Positions 10,044 to 20,152 are shown, counted from the stretch's first letter. The stretch: DNA of 64,000 bases from Sphingomonas mollis (GCF_016427505.1 NZ_JAELXS010000001.1:248001-312000); one strand, 5' to 3'. Translations and numbers: made by a program. Notes: generated by a model from the letters alone, not told the origin.

Positions 10044-10111
10044 TCCGGCGATGCAAGGGATCGGCGCAATGTCTCCGTCTTGTTCCTCAAACCCATGAAC
10101 GAGGAAATGCG

Positions 10112-10597
10112 ATGATGAGCCGTGCTGCAGTCTTTCTAGCGGCCAGTGCCGCCCTGCTTGCCGGATGCGCAACGGACCGTCCGGCGATGATCCAGCCAGG
10201 GGCCGAGCGCCTCACCATCGCCGTCGGCCCCTGTTATGGAACCTGCCCGGTCTATTCGATCGAGCTTGCCCCTGATGGTACGGGTCGTTTCCAGGGCAAG
10301 GAGCATGTCGCGGTGTCCGGTACCCGATCCTTTCGTGCCGATGTAGCCGCGCAGGGCGACCTGATGGCATCGCTCGCTCCCTATCGACCGGCGACGGGTA
10401 CGATTACGCAAACCAGGTGCGAGCAACAGGTCAGCGATCAACCGTCCTACACGCTCACATGGACGATGGCGGACGGGCGATCGACTATGCTGACCCATGA
10501 TCGCGGATGCCTGTCGGCGGCCAATGTTCGCCTGAACGAGGTGCTTGCGGGCGTCCCGGAAACGCTCGGTTTGCGGGAGATGATAGGGCGCCGTTGA
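10112..10597 (+). CDS. DUF6438-type lipoprotein
   Basis: This 161-residue secreted lipoprotein has a short signal peptide and a lipobox (LLAGC near residue 20). The mature N-terminus carries GPCYGTCPVYSIELAPDG, the pattern I recognise for the DUF6438 family. Two further cysteines (TRCEQQ and DRGCLS) could form disulfides in the periplasm. GAGGAA lies five bases before the first ATG (10112) and eight before the second (10115), so either may be used. It follows the TonB receptor by 68 bases and may be co-transcribed. No function is established for the family. Confidence 0.7.
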   Translation: MMSRAAVFLAASAALLAGCATDRPAMIQPGAERLTIAVGPCYGTCPVYSIELAPDGTGRFQGKEHVAVSGTRSFRADVAAQGDLMASLAPYRPATGTITQTRCEQQVSDQPSYTLTWTMADGRSTMLTHDRGCLSAANVRLNEVLAGVPETLGLREMIGRR

Positions 10598-10723
10598 GGG
10601 CTCTCGCCGCCCGCGCGAGATCGCATCATGCTGAAACGCGGGTAAGCGCCGCCAAGGAATGGTGCGCCGGCAATTGCATCGACCGCCATAGCGCGCGACA
10701 AGCGCCGTCGATGGGAGAATTCG

Positions 10724-12535
10724 ATGCGTGTTGCCCTTGCCCTGTTATTGATGTCGACGATGCCGATCGTCCAGGCTGCGGCGCCGGTTCCCGTGCAGAC
10801 CCAGCGCACGGCAGCAGCGGACGCCGCACTGCTCAAATTCCTCGACGCCGCCTATGACCAGCAACTCGATCTGAGCCCCGAATCCCTGACGCAACTGGGC
10901 CTGAAGACGCATTACGATCGGCTGGACGATTACACCGAAGCGGCCGCCGTCCGCGCGCAGACGCTGTCGGAGCGGCAGTTGACGGCGATGCGGGCGCGGT
11001 TCCGACCCGAGCAACTGGGCGAGAGTGCCCGCGTCAGTTACCGGTTGTTCGAATATGAGGTCGAACGCGGCCGCCAGTCGCTCCAATTCCGCAAGCTGCG
11101 CTTTCCGGTGTCGACGAACGGCAGCCCGGCGGGCGAGATTCCCGTGTTGCTCATCAACAACCACAAGGTCGATACGCTTGCCGATGCGCAGGCCTATATC
11201 GCCCGCCTGCGCGACACCGAGCGCGTGATGCGCGAGATCACCACGACGATGCGGGAGCAGGCGGCGGCGGGCATCGTCCCGAACAAGGTGAATTTCGCAC
11301 CGGCGCGCGCCGATGCGCGTGCGGTCATCACCGGTGCACCGTTCGATAGCGGCGCGGATTCGACGGTCATGGCCGATTTCAGCAAGAAGGTGACCGCGCT
11401 GAACGTGCCTGCCGCGACCAAGGCGACGCTGTTGCAGGAGGCGAGCACGGCGCTGACGGGGCCGTTCCGCCGGGGCTATGCCATGTTGTTCGCGACGCTG
11501 GACGCGATCGAGCCGCAATCGAAGGGCAATTTCGGCGCCTGGAGCCTGCCCGATGGTGCCGCCTATTATGCCGACCGGCTGAAGAGTTCGACCACGACCG
11601 ACCTGACCGCCGACCAGATCCACGCGATCGGCCTGAAGCAGGTCGCCTCGATCCGGCAGGAGATGGAAGCGATCAAGCGCGAGGTCGGATTTCAGGGGAC
11701 GCTGGAGCAGTTCTTCGACAAGATCAGGACCGATCCTCAGTTCAAATATCCCAATACGGCGGCCGGTCGCGAGCAGTATCTGAGTGACGCGCGTGGTGTG
11801 ATCGCATCGGTCATGGCGGTCGCGCCGCGCTATTTTCGGAAACTGCCCAAGGCACCGCTGGAAGTCCGCGCGGTCGAGAAATGGCGCGAGGGCACCGCGT
11901 CCACCGCCTTCTACAATCCGCCGTCGGCGGACGGATCGCGGCCCGGCATCTATTACGTGAATCTGGTCGACATGAACCAGACGCAGAAGGTGCAGGTGGC
12001 CGGCATCGCCGCGCATGAGGGCGCACCGGGCCACCATTTCCAGATCGCGCGGCAACAGGAACTGACGGGCATACCGAAGTTCCGCAAGTTCGGCGGCTAT
12101 GGTGCCTATGTCGAGGGCTGGGGGCTGTATTCGGAGCGGCTTGCCAACGAGATGGGCGTATACAAGGACCCTTATGCCCGGTTCGGCATGTTGTCGTTGC
12201 AGGTATGGCGGGCGATTCGGCTGGTGCTGGATACCGGTATCCATGCCAAGCGGTGGACGCGCGAACAGTCGATCGCGTATTTCAAGGCGAACAGCTCGGT
12301 GTCGGACACCGATATCGCGCGGGAGGTGGACCGGTATTTCAACTGGCCGGGGCAGGCGACCAGCTACATGGTGGGTCAACTGAAGATCGCCGAACTGCGC
12401 GCGCGGGCTGAACGTGAGTTGGGACCGCGCTTCGACATCCGCGATTTCCATGAGGCGGTCCTCGATCAGGGCGCATTGCCCCTCGACGTTCTGGACGAGC
12501 AGATCGGCCGGTACATCGCCGCGCACCGGCAATAG
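10724..12535 (+). CDS. DUF885 family exported metallopeptidase
   Basis: This 603-residue protein carries a signal peptide (MRVALALLLMSTMPIVQAA) and the DUF885 fold. The signature HEGAPGHH at residues 431-438 contains a zinc-type HExxH-like arrangement, and the following GGYGAYVEGWGLYSERLANEMG holds the further conserved acidic residue. DUF885 proteins are related to M2/M3-like zinc carboxypeptidases or dipeptidases, so peptide breakdown in the periplasm is likely. The start is supported by GGGAG upstream. It faces the acylase gene tail to tail across 10 bases. Confidence 0.8.
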   Translation: MRVALALLLMSTMPIVQAAAPVPVQTQRTAAADAALLKFLDAAYDQQLDLSPESLTQLGLKTHYDRLDDYTEAAAVRAQTLSERQLTAMRARFRPEQLGESARVSYRLFEYEVERGRQSLQFRKLRFPVSTNGSPAGEIPVLLINNHKVDTLADAQAYIARLRDTERVMREITTTMREQAAAGIVPNKVNFAPARADARAVITGAPFDSGADSTVMADFSKKVTALNVPAATKATLLQEASTALTGPFRRGYAMLFATLDAIEPQSKGNFGAWSLPDGAAYYADRLKSSTTTDLTADQIHAIGLKQVASIRQEMEAIKREVGFQGTLEQFFDKIRTDPQFKYPNTAAGREQYLSDARGVIASVMAVAPRYFRKLPKAPLEVRAVEKWREGTASTAFYNPPSADGSRPGIYYVNLVDMNQTQKVQVAGIAAHEGAPGHHFQIARQQELTGIPKFRKFGGYGAYVEGWGLYSERLANEMGVYKDPYARFGMLSLQVWRAIRLVLDTGIHAKRWTREQSIAYFKANSSVSDTDIAREVDRYFNWPGQATSYMVGQLKIAELRARAERELGPRFDIRDFHEAVLDQGALPLDVLDEQIGRYIAAHRQ

Positions 12536-12545
12536 ATGTCTGCCG

Positions 12546-14738
12546 CTATCTGCCGGGGCGGTAGGTGCGCTCGACATGCCCCTTGAGCTCGTCGGGATAG
12601 AAATAGACGGGACGTAGCTGTCCCTGCGCATAGCGGGCGATCTGGTCGGCGAAGTGCGGTGATGCCGGGTCGCCGCTCTGGCCGCCGGCCATGACCGCCA
12701 TCGCCTTCACGCGCGGCCCGAACTCGACGACCGCGACGAAGCTGTTGCCGCTGGTGCCGTAATAGCGTTTCGTACTTGGCCATGGCTTGGCGCCGAACGA
12801 CGCCAGGCTGCCCCATTGCGCCGACGTGAACGGCACCGGGACGGACGCCCGGGCATCGTCGAAATGCGGCTTGATCGCGTCGTCGAGCCGCTGGAACCGG
12901 TTGATGTCCTGCCACGGCGTCCGCCAGTCGCCGAAGTCGCGGGTCAGGCGATCGACCGCGGCGGACAGCGCGGCGAGCTTGGCATCCGGTTGCACGCGGG
13001 TGGCGATATAGTCGGGCACGTTCAACCGCTCCGCCTGCGCGAAGCTACCCACCTCGCGCCAGAGCTGGTCGCCCCAGAACACGGCGAGGCTGGTCGCGAC
13101 GGAATCATAGGCCCAGCGGTGGTCCCATGCCTTCAGCAAGGCGATCGGCGCGGCGAGTGATCGCTGCCGGGGATCGTCGGCGGGCAGGGCCGCCCACGCG
13201 TCGATCAATCCGGGGATCAACCGGGCGAAGGCAGGCAGATAGGGATCGAACGCGGCGGCGCGCAGGCCATCGGGCGTCCAGCCGCGTTTGTTCGTCAGCA
13301 ACAGGTCGGCATGCACACCGCGTGCGTTGCCGCCCACCTGATCCATGTAGCGGGGATAGTCGCGGGCGTCGGGGCTGTCCGGACCCGCGGCGCTCCACGG
13401 CCAGTCGTTGGTGTTGTGTACCCAGCCGGTGCGCGGGTTGGCGACGCTCGGCAGGCTGGCGAGCGTATGGAGTCCGTGCCAGTCGGTCGCCGGATCGCTG
13501 CCGTCGACGGGACGGGTATAATCGAACCGGTCGCTGCGGATCGGCATGAACTGCGGCATCAGGAACGCGATCTCACCCTTGCTGTCGGCGAACAGCGTGT
13601 CGTTCGACGAGTTCGCCTTGCGCCGGGCGACGGCCATGAAGCTGGCGAGGTCGGTCGCCCTGGTGCGCAGATAGCTTTGTTCGAGGGCGGGGACGGGTTT
13701 CCACATCAGCGCGGTGGCGATCCACCGCCCCGATTTCATCGCGACGATCGGGCCGTGATGCGTGCGATAGGTGGTGAAGCGGCGCTCCCCCATCCTGCCG
13801 TCGGCCTTGCGATAGCGCAGCGTGACGGCACGCATCGTGACCGGACGGCGGGCGGTGCCATAGCGATAGGCATAGCCGGGGCCGGTGCGCGTGATCCGTT
13901 CGGCGAATTCGTCGATATTGTCGACCGTCGAGGACGTGTGCATCCAGCCGGCGTTCGCATTGAAACCCTGATAGATGAAGAACTGGCCCCAGGTGCTGGC
14001 GCCGTACGCGTTCAGGCCCTCCGCGCTGGTCATCTGCGCTTCGGAGCGGAAATAGAAACTGGTGTGCGGGTTGATGAGCAGCAGGGCGCGGCCTTTGGTG
14101 GTCAGGCGGGGTGCGATGGCGATGCCGTTCGACCCCGACGGCTCGCGCGGCACCATGCCCCGTTCCTCCGGGGTCGGCGGGGTGGGCGTGCCGTAGAACG
14201 TCTTCAGGTCGCTGAGCGAGATCCGCTCGATATCACCGCCGATGCTGCCCTCGGTGAAGCTGAGCGCCATCCACGGTTCGAACCTTGTGATGACTTTCGG
14301 CTTCGTCTGCGGGTGCGTCGCCAGATAATAGTTCAGGCCGTCCGCCCATGCCTGCATCAGCGTGCGCAGCCAGGCCGGACTGGACGCATATTGTGCCTGC
14401 AATTCCCCCGGATCGACGAACAGCCGCTGGCGCAGATCGGCCCAGATCGCATCCTCTCCCTCCGCTTCGGCGGTGCGACCGAGCGCGGTCAGGTAATTGG
14501 CCTCGATACGGGCGAAATCGTCCTCCGCCTGCGCGTACATCAGCCCGAACACCGCATCCGCATCCGATTGCCCGCGGATATGCGGGATGCCCCAGTCGTC
14601 GCGGGTGATCGTGATGCGGGCGCTTTGCGCCTGCCACCGGGCCGCCTCGGGCAGCGGAGAATTGGACGCCGCGGCGAGCAGCGCGGGCAAGGCCAGCAGG
14701 AAGACCGGATTGCGTGTTCGCCTGAGGACCCTATCCAT
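12546..14738 (-). CDS. penicillin acylase family N-terminal-nucleophile amidohydrolase
   Basis: This 730-residue exported amidase belongs to the penicillin G acylase / acyl-homoserine-lactone acylase family. It begins with a signal peptide (about residues 1-25). The alpha chain contains ITRDDWGIPHIRGQSDADAVFGLMYAQAEDDF. The autocatalytic cleavage point is the GSNG motif, with Ser203 as the predicted nucleophile and new N-terminus of the beta chain. The start at 14738 is the last one before the signal peptide; more upstream starts would run into the divergent amidohydrolase promoter. It likely hydrolyses an N-acyl or peptide amide. Quorum-signal quenching is possible but unproven. Confidence 0.88.
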   Translation of the reverse strand: MDRVLRRTRNPVFLLALPALLAAASNSPLPEAARWQAQSARITITRDDWGIPHIRGQSDADAVFGLMYAQAEDDFARIEANYLTALGRTAEAEGEDAIWADLRQRLFVDPGELQAQYASSPAWLRTLMQAWADGLNYYLATHPQTKPKVITRFEPWMALSFTEGSIGGDIERISLSDLKTFYGTPTPPTPEERGMVPREPSGSNGIAIAPRLTTKGRALLLINPHTSFYFRSEAQMTSAEGLNAYGASTWGQFFIYQGFNANAGWMHTSSTVDNIDEFAERITRTGPGYAYRYGTARRPVTMRAVTLRYRKADGRMGERRFTTYRTHHGPIVAMKSGRWIATALMWKPVPALEQSYLRTRATDLASFMAVARRKANSSNDTLFADSKGEIAFLMPQFMPIRSDRFDYTRPVDGSDPATDWHGLHTLASLPSVANPRTGWVHNTNDWPWSAAGPDSPDARDYPRYMDQVGGNARGVHADLLLTNKRGWTPDGLRAAAFDPYLPAFARLIPGLIDAWAALPADDPRQRSLAAPIALLKAWDHRWAYDSVATSLAVFWGDQLWREVGSFAQAERLNVPDYIATRVQPDAKLAALSAAVDRLTRDFGDWRTPWQDINRFQRLDDAIKPHFDDARASVPVPFTSAQWGSLASFGAKPWPSTKRYYGTSGNSFVAVVEFGPRVKAMAVMAGGQSGDPASPHFADQIARYAQGQLRPVYFYPDELKGHVERTYRPGR

Positions 14739-14772
14739 CGACACAGGGTAGGGCGGCAAAGGGGGAAAGACC

Positions 14773-16047
14773 ATGCGTTGGTTGGCGATGGGGATGATGG
14801 CGGTCGTGACGACCCTGATCGGGCCGGCGGGTGCGGTGCCCGCCGCCGATCGGGCGTCGATCCTGTTGAAGCCCGCAGGCGTCTTCGACGGTATCGACGG
14901 CACGGTACACACCGGCTGGCAGGTGCTGGTTACCGGCGACCGGATCGACGCGGTCGGCCCCGACCTGCCGGCGCCTGCGAATACGCGGATCATCGAGCTT
15001 GCCGGCGATACGCTGATGCCCGGCATGATCGAGGGGCACGGGCACCTGTTCCTGCATCCCTATGACGAGACGAGCTGGGACGATCAGGTCCTGCACGAGT
15101 CGCTGGCGCTGCGAACCGCACGGGCGGTGGCGAATGCGCGGGCAACCTTGCTGGCGGGTTTTACCAGCGAGCGTGATCTCGGCACGGAGGGGGCGGGCTA
15201 TGCCGATGTCGGGCTGAAAGAGGCGATCGATCAGGGGATCGTGACGGGGCCGCGCCTGTCCGTCTCGACGCGGGCCATCGTGGCGCTCGGTGCCTATGGT
15301 CCCAAGGGCTTCGAGCCGGGCGTCGCCGTGCCGCAGGGGGCGGAGGAAGTGTCCGGCGTCGATCAGATCGTCGCCGCCGTCCGTCGCCAGATCGCCGCCG
15401 GCGCCGATTGGGTGAAGCTCTATGCCGATTACCGCTGGCGGCCGGGCGACGAGAGCCGGGCGACACTGAGCCTGGCGGAGATGATCGCGGCGGTCGCCGC
15501 TGCCCATGATGCCGGCCGACCGGTCGCCGTCCACGCCGCGACGGCGGAAGGGATGCGTCGTGCGATCGCGGCCGGCGTCGATACGATCGAACATGGCTAT
15601 GGCGGCACGCCCGACATCTTCGCGGCCATGGCGGCGAAGAAGATCGCCCTGTGTCCGACGCTGGCGGCATCGGACGCGACGTCGCGTTACCGCGGCTGGA
15701 ACGGCAGCGAACCGGCGCCGCACGCGGTTCAGCTCAGCCGCACGAGCGTGCAGATGGCGATCAAGGCGGGTGTGCCGATCTGCATGGGCGGCGATGTCGG
15801 TGTGTTCGCCCATGGCCGGAACGCGCGCGAGATGGACCTGCTGGTCGCTGCCGGGATGAGCCCGGCCAAGGTGCTCGTCGCGGCGACATCGGGCAATGCC
15901 CGGTGGCTGTATCTCGCCGACAGGGTCGGTGCCGTGAAACCCGGCCTGCTCGCCGATCTGATCGCCGTGTCGGGCGATCCGACCAGGGATATCGGCGCGG
16001 TTCGCCGCATCCGGCTGGTCATGAAGGGCGGGGTCGTGGCCTCGTAA
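14773..16047 (+). CDS. exported metal-dependent amidohydrolase (imidazolonepropionase/prolidase-like)
   Basis: This 424-residue amidohydrolase-superfamily enzyme has a signal peptide (ending near VPAAD). Metal-binding features are visible in order: HGHLFLH after [10 protein letters not shown], a candidate carbamylated lysine in [10 protein letters not shown], His in VAVHAAT, His in TIEHGYGG, and the catalytic Asp in CMGGDVGVF. Homologues often act on peptides or amides such as Xaa-Pro or Xaa-Arg dipeptides. It is divergent from the penicillin-acylase gene with 34 bases between starts, so one short promoter region serves both. GGGGGAAAG lies just before its ATG. Confidence 0.85.
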   Translation: MRWLAMGMMAVVTTLIGPAGAVPAADRASILLKPAGVFDGIDGTVHTGWQVLVTGDRIDAVGPDLPAPANTRIIELAGDTLMPGMIEGHGHLFLHPYDETSWDDQVLHESLALRTARAVANARATLLAGFTSERDLGTEGAGYADVGLKEAIDQGIVTGPRLSVSTRAIVALGAYGPKGFEPGVAVPQGAEEVSGVDQIVAAVRRQIAAGADWVKLYADYRWRPGDESRATLSLAEMIAAVAAAHDAGRPVAVHAATAEGMRRAIAAGVDTIEHGYGGTPDIFAAMAAKKIALCPTLAASDATSRYRGWNGSEPAPHAVQLSRTSVQMAIKAGVPICMGGDVGVFAHGRNAREMDLLVAAGMSPAKVLVAATSGNARWLYLADRVGAVKPGLLADLIAVSGDPTRDIGAVRRIRLVMKGGVVAS

Positions 16048-16062
16048 AACAGGGTCGCTGCT

Positions 16063-17229
16063 TTATTCGGCCTGTCGCAGCGTAATCCGTGTGATCTCCG
16101 ACGGCACGCCAAGCCTCAGCGCGAAGCCGGGCCACAGCCCGGTGCCGTTGCTGACGTAGAGCGTCATGCCACCGACATCGTAACGCCCCGAGACGAACCC
16201 CGCATTGCCGCGTGCGACGAGCCGGTCGAGCCCGACGATCATACCGCCATGGGTGTGTCCCGATAACTGCAACGCGACGCCCCGCGCTGCCGCGGGGGGC
16301 GCCCGGCGCGGTTGATGGTCGAGCAGGACGATGGGCGCTTCGGCAGGCGCGTCTTTCAGGGCGAGGCCAAGGTCGGGTCCGGCTTCACCGACGCTCGGCG
16401 CCGACAGGTCGGTGACACCGGCGATCACCAACTGCCCGCCGCCGCGGTCGATGACGGCATGTGCGTTGGGCAACATGAGGAAACCCATGCTCGTCAAATG
16501 CCGCATCCAGTCACGATAGTTGAAGAAATATTCGTGATTGCCCGGAATGGCGTAGACCCCGTCCGGCGCCCGTAGCTGTCGCAGCGGCTCCACGTCGGCG
16601 CGGCGCATCGCCACCGATCCGTCGATGAAGTCCCCGGTCACGACGATCAGGTCGGCGCCGGCCGTGTTGGTGCGATCGACAACCGCCTGCGCCCATCCGG
16701 CCGTGAAGAGGCGGCTGATGTGGAGGTCGGTCAGCTGGACGATCCGATAGCCGTCGAACGACGCCGGAAGACCGCGGACCGCAACGGTCACGTCCCTGAC
16801 CGGTGGCACGCGGAGCGCATTGCCGACACCGATCGCCGCCAACAGCGCCGCCAGCATTGCGGCGGCATAGCGAAGCTGCGCCGGTTGGCCGACGCCGTGC
16901 TGTCGGATCAGCATCGTCAGCAGGGTACCGAGATCGAGGACCAGCTGAAAGACGGCGAGCAGGACAAGCGCGCCGAACGCCCAGTTGAACAGGATCACGA
17001 CCGCGCGCGGAAACTCCGGCGCGAACACCGAGCCCGACGACAGCCGGCTCCACAGATGGAACTGGGACGCGGCGAGCATCAGCAGCGCGGTCGACACCTT
17101 GGCCCAGACCGGCAGCGGGAGCGGCCATAGCCAGCGGGCGATGACGACCAGCGCCGGTACGGCAAAGACGAGGTTGAAGATGGTTGGGCTCCCGGTGTCG
17201 CGTGTGATGTCGGCTGTAACGAGGCGCAC
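16063..17229 (-). CDS. membrane-anchored metallophosphoesterase
   Basis: This 388-residue protein has four or five N-terminal transmembrane segments (about residues 15-145) and a C-terminal calcineurin-like phosphoesterase domain. The dinuclear metal motifs are all present: QLTDLHIS, VVTGDFIDG, IPGNHEYF and LSGHTHGG. Such proteins (YkuE/YaeI-like) act on phospholipid or sugar phosphate esters at the inner membrane. The start is a GTG at 17229; other starts within the first helix are possible. It converges with the amidohydrolase and diverges from the SirB1-like gene. Confidence 0.85.
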   Translation of the reverse strand: MRLVTADITRDTGSPTIFNLVFAVPALVVIARWLWPLPLPVWAKVSTALLMLAASQFHLWSRLSSGSVFAPEFPRAVVILFNWAFGALVLLAVFQLVLDLGTLLTMLIRQHGVGQPAQLRYAAAMLAALLAAIGVGNALRVPPVRDVTVAVRGLPASFDGYRIVQLTDLHISRLFTAGWAQAVVDRTNTAGADLIVVTGDFIDGSVAMRRADVEPLRQLRAPDGVYAIPGNHEYFFNYRDWMRHLTSMGFLMLPNAHAVIDRGGGQLVIAGVTDLSAPSVGEAGPDLGLALKDAPAEAPIVLLDHQPRRAPPAAARGVALQLSGHTHGGMIVGLDRLVARGNAGFVSGRYDVGGMTLYVSNGTGLWPGFALRLGVPSEITRITLRQAE

Positions 17230-17288
17230 GTCGCGAATGTCCGCCGCTGGCCGTTTCCATCGTCGCTTATGTTCCCCATCTGGGCGGG

Positions 17289-18086
17289 ATGCATCAAGAA
17301 CTCAACCGCCTCGGACTGATCGACGACGAGGAGATCGACCTCGACGATGCCGCGTTGTCGCTGGCGCTGCTCGATCATCCCGATACGGATATCGCGCCTT
17401 ATAATGATCTGCTGGACGCGATGGAGATGCGGCTCGATCTGGTCGGCGCCGAAACCGGAACACCTGCCGAGCGGGCCGATGCCCTTGCCGCGGTGCTGAC
17501 CGGCGAGTTCGGCTTCGCCGGGGACGCCGAAACCTATGACGATCCCGCCAATGCCGATCTCATCAGCGTTCTGGATCGCCGTCGCGGATTGCCGGTGAGC
17601 CTGTCGATACTCTGGGTGGCGATGGCCCGGCGGCTTGGCTGGCGGGCCGATGTGCTGGACGTTCCGGGTCATGTCCTCGTGGTCGTCGGCGCGGAGGCGG
17701 CGCCGGTAATCGTCGATCCCTTCGCCGGCGGCGTGCGGATCGGCGCCGAACGGCTGGCGGCCCTGGTCGAAGCGTCTGCCGGTGCCGGCCGCGCGGTGGC
17801 GCATGTCGCGGCGATGCCGAACCGGGCCGTGCTCGTCCGCCTCCTGCAGAACCAGGCATCGCGCGCCGAGCAGGCGGGGCAGGGGCGCCGGGCGCTGGAA
17901 CTCTATATCCGTATGACGACGATGGCGCCGGCCTTTCCCCATGCGTGGTGGGAGCGCGCCAGGCTCGAACTCGTCGACGATCAGATCGCGGCGGCGCGCG
18001 GCAGTCTGGGCGCCATGCTGGAGATCACACGCGATCCCGACTTGCGTCGTCGCGTGACGAGCATGCTCAACGCGCTGCCGGGTTGA
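17289..18086 (+). CDS. SirB1-family transglutaminase-like/TPR protein
   Basis: This 265-residue cytoplasmic protein matches the SirB1 family, which joins a transglutaminase-like N-terminal part to C-terminal TPR-like helices. The conserved core RRGLPVSLSILWVAMARRLGWRADVLDVPGHVLVVV is present at about residues 95-140, followed by PVIVDPFAGG and helices such as QGRRALELYIRMTTMAP. The catalytic Cys of real transglutaminases is absent from this core (Ser in PVSLS), as is usual in the family. No biochemical role is firmly established. Confidence 0.8.
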   Translation: MHQELNRLGLIDDEEIDLDDAALSLALLDHPDTDIAPYNDLLDAMEMRLDLVGAETGTPAERADALAAVLTGEFGFAGDAETYDDPANADLISVLDRRRGLPVSLSILWVAMARRLGWRADVLDVPGHVLVVVGAEAAPVIVDPFAGGVRIGAERLAALVEASAGAGRAVAHVAAMPNRAVLVRLLQNQASRAEQAGQGRRALELYIRMTTMAPAFPHAWWERARLELVDDQIAAARGSLGAMLEITRDPDLRRRVTSMLNALPG

Positions 18087-18138
18087 TTGAAACGGGCGGT
18101 TGGAGTCCGGTTACCAAACACGCCTCATGCGCCTGTTC

Positions 18139-19131
18139 TCAGGCCAGACCGATCCTTCGGGACCAGCCCAGCCAAAGATCGGGCCACGCCGCGACGGGCT
18201 TGCCCGCGATATTCCATAGCCCGAAGCCGTGGCCACCTTCCGCGAACAGATGCGTATCGACCGACACACCCGCTCGCCTGAGCGCTGCGCGCAATTGCAG
18301 GCTGTTGTCCACCGGCACGCTCGCATCGTCTTCGGCGTGGACGAGGAAATGGGGCGGCGATTTCGCCGTGACGTTGCGATCGACCGAGTGCGCCGATTCC
18401 ATCGTCGCCGACGGATCGGGGCCGAGCAGTTTCTCGCGCGATCCGGGATGCGCGATCCGTGGGTCCATGCTGACGACCGGATAGATCGGCGCGGCGCAAC
18501 AGGGCCGGGCCGACAACCGGTCGGCGGCATCCACCGGCGCATAGGTCGCGGCGGCGAACCGGTTCGCCAGATCGGCACAGGCATGCCCCCCCGCCGACAG
18601 GCCCATGACCGCCACCCGGTCGGGCTCGATGCCATAGACGGTTGCCCTGTGCCGGATCAGGCGGATCGCCCGCTGTGCATCGGCCAGCGGCACGTCCGCG
18701 CGGTCGGCCCAGCCTTCGCCCGGCAAACGGTGGATCAGGACGAAGGCGGTGAAGCCGTGATCGACCAGCCAGCTCGCGATCTGATAGCCGCCCTTGTCCA
18801 CCGCCAGCCAGCGATAGCCGCCACCCGGCACGATCAACACCGCCGCGCCGTTCGGCCGTTCTGGCCGAAACGCGACGATGCGTGGGCGGGCGATGCCGTA
18901 CACCACCCGGTCTGGACGATCAGGGATGGTCGTCCGCTCGTCGACCGTCTCCACCGGCAGGCTCGATGGAGCACCCGGCGCCGTGCCGGACCACAGATCG
19001 ATGCGTTGGCCCGCGTCGGCGAAAAGGCGCGGCGTCATCGTCGCGGCGCGGGTGGTGGCAGGCAGAACGACCGGCGCGATCAAGGCACCGGCGATCAGGG
19101 CTCTGCGATCGATCGTCACGATGCCTGCCAT
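18139..19131 (-). CDS. Tat-exported alpha/beta hydrolase (carbohydrate esterase-like)
   Basis: This 330-residue alpha/beta hydrolase has a Tat-type leader (IDRRALIAGALIAPVVLPATTRA). The oxyanion stretch VLIVPGGGYRWLA and nucleophile elbow VMGLSAGGH (Ser) are clear. The acid and His are likely in VHAEDDASVPVDN and EGGHGFGLW. It resembles BD-FAE-type xylan or pectin esterases. Its place next to kdgD and glycoside hydrolases supports removal of acetyl groups from plant polysaccharide. ATG 19131 is annotated; a GTG at 19119 (VTIDRR) would match the usual form of such leaders and is also credible. Confidence 0.82.
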   Translation of the reverse strand: MAGIVTIDRRALIAGALIAPVVLPATTRAATMTPRLFADAGQRIDLWSGTAPGAPSSLPVETVDERTTIPDRPDRVVYGIARPRIVAFRPERPNGAAVLIVPGGGYRWLAVDKGGYQIASWLVDHGFTAFVLIHRLPGEGWADRADVPLADAQRAIRLIRHRATVYGIEPDRVAVMGLSAGGHACADLANRFAAATYAPVDAADRLSARPCCAAPIYPVVSMDPRIAHPGSREKLLGPDPSATMESAHSVDRNVTAKSPPHFLVHAEDDASVPVDNSLQLRAALRRAGVSVDTHLFAEGGHGFGLWNIAGKPVAAWPDLWLGWSRRIGLA

Positions 19132-19145
19132 CCTTTCGTCGATCG

Positions 19146-20072
19146 TCAGGCCGCTGCCTTCAGCGGTGTCTTCGCCGTTTCGACCAGCGCGGCGAGCATC
19201 GCCACTTCGTCCGGCGTCAGGTCGGTCAGCGGCGACCGGACGGGGCCGGCGGGGCGGCCGACGACGGTCATGCCCGCCTTGACGATCGACACCGCATATC
19301 CCGCGCTGCGGTTGCGGATCGCGATATAGGGAAGGACGAACGCGTTCAGCTGCGCCAATATCGTCGCCGTGTCACGTGCGCGAACCGCGTCGTAGAAGCC
19401 CAGGGCCCATTCCGGCATGAAGTTGAAGATCGCCGAGGAATAGGTCGTCACGCCCATTTCCAGATAGGCCGGCGCGAACGTCTCCGCCGTGGGCAGGCCG
19501 CCGATATAGGTCAGCCGATCGCCCATTTTGGCATAGATGCGCATCATCAGTTCGACGTCGCCGACGCCGTCCTTGTACCCGATCAGATTGGCGTTGCGAT
19601 CGCACAGCCCGGCGAGCGTATCCTCCTGCACGATCGCATTGTCGCGGTTGTACACGATCACGCCGAGCGAGGTCGCGCGACACACCGCCTCGATATGCGC
19701 GGCAAGCCCCTCCTGCGTCGGCTGCACCAGATAGGGCGGCAGCAGCAGGATGCCGGCGGCGCCGGCCCGTTCCACGTCGCGCGCCATCTCGGTCGCGATC
19801 GCGGTGCCGTAGCCGCAACCGGACAGGACGGGCACCTTGCCGCCGGCTTCCTCGACCGCCGCCTTCACGATCAGCGGTACTTCGCGCGGCGTCAGCGAGA
19901 AGAACTCACCGGTGCCGCCGGCCGCGAACAGGCCGGCCACCGCATAGCCGGCGAGCCATGCGCAATGTTCGCGGTAGGCGCCTTCGTCGAAGACCATATT
20001 CCGGTCGAAGTGCGTGACCGGAAACGACAATAGGCCGCCACCGATCGTGGTGGCCATTTCCTGAGGCGACAT
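19146..20072 (-). CDS. kdgD: 5-dehydro-4-deoxyglucarate dehydratase
   Basis: This 308-residue cytoplasmic enzyme belongs to the DHDPS/NAL superfamily. It converts 5-dehydro-4-deoxy-D-glucarate to 2-oxoglutarate semialdehyde, CO2 and water in the oxidative hexuronate/hexarate route. The opening [13 protein letters not shown] and [10 protein letters not shown] fit KdgD. The Schiff-base lysine is K167 in [10 protein letters not shown], and the catalytic Tyr is Y141 in VIVYNRDNA. The start at 20072 has GGAG nine bases upstream. It is divergent from a LysR gene, and a dehydrogenase for its product lies at 45425-47008. The subfamily call is from sequence pattern and context. Confidence 0.85.
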   Translation of the reverse strand: MSPQEMATTIGGGLLSFPVTHFDRNMVFDEGAYREHCAWLAGYAVAGLFAAGGTGEFFSLTPREVPLIVKAAVEEAGGKVPVLSGCGYGTAIATEMARDVERAGAAGILLLPPYLVQPTQEGLAAHIEAVCRATSLGVIVYNRDNAIVQEDTLAGLCDRNANLIGYKDGVGDVELMMRIYAKMGDRLTYIGGLPTAETFAPAYLEMGVTTYSSAIFNFMPEWALGFYDAVRARDTATILAQLNAFVLPYIAIRNRSAGYAVSIVKAGMTVVGRPAGPVRSPLTDLTPDEVAMLAALVETAKTPLKAAA

Positions 20073-20138
20073 CGCGATGCTCCGATTGACTGATGCACCG
20101 TTGGTAAAGACTGCCGGGGCGCCCACCCACCGCTTAGA

Positions 20139-20152
20139 ATGGATCGATCCAT
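20139..20152. promoter_or_regulatory. palindromic operator candidate between kdgD and the LysR gene
   Basis: ATGGATCGATCCAT is a perfect 14-bp palindrome in the 146-base gap between the divergent kdgD and LysR-type genes. LysR regulators usually bind such gaps and control both directions. The palindrome does not show the T-N11-A spacing clearly, so binding by the adjacent regulator is only a proposal. Confidence 0.4.

Noticed and set aside
7479-10172. 897-codon frame antisense to the TonB receptor gene
   Set aside because: It is a compositional shadow; the sense strand has a signal peptide, STN domain, TonB box and C-terminal Phe.
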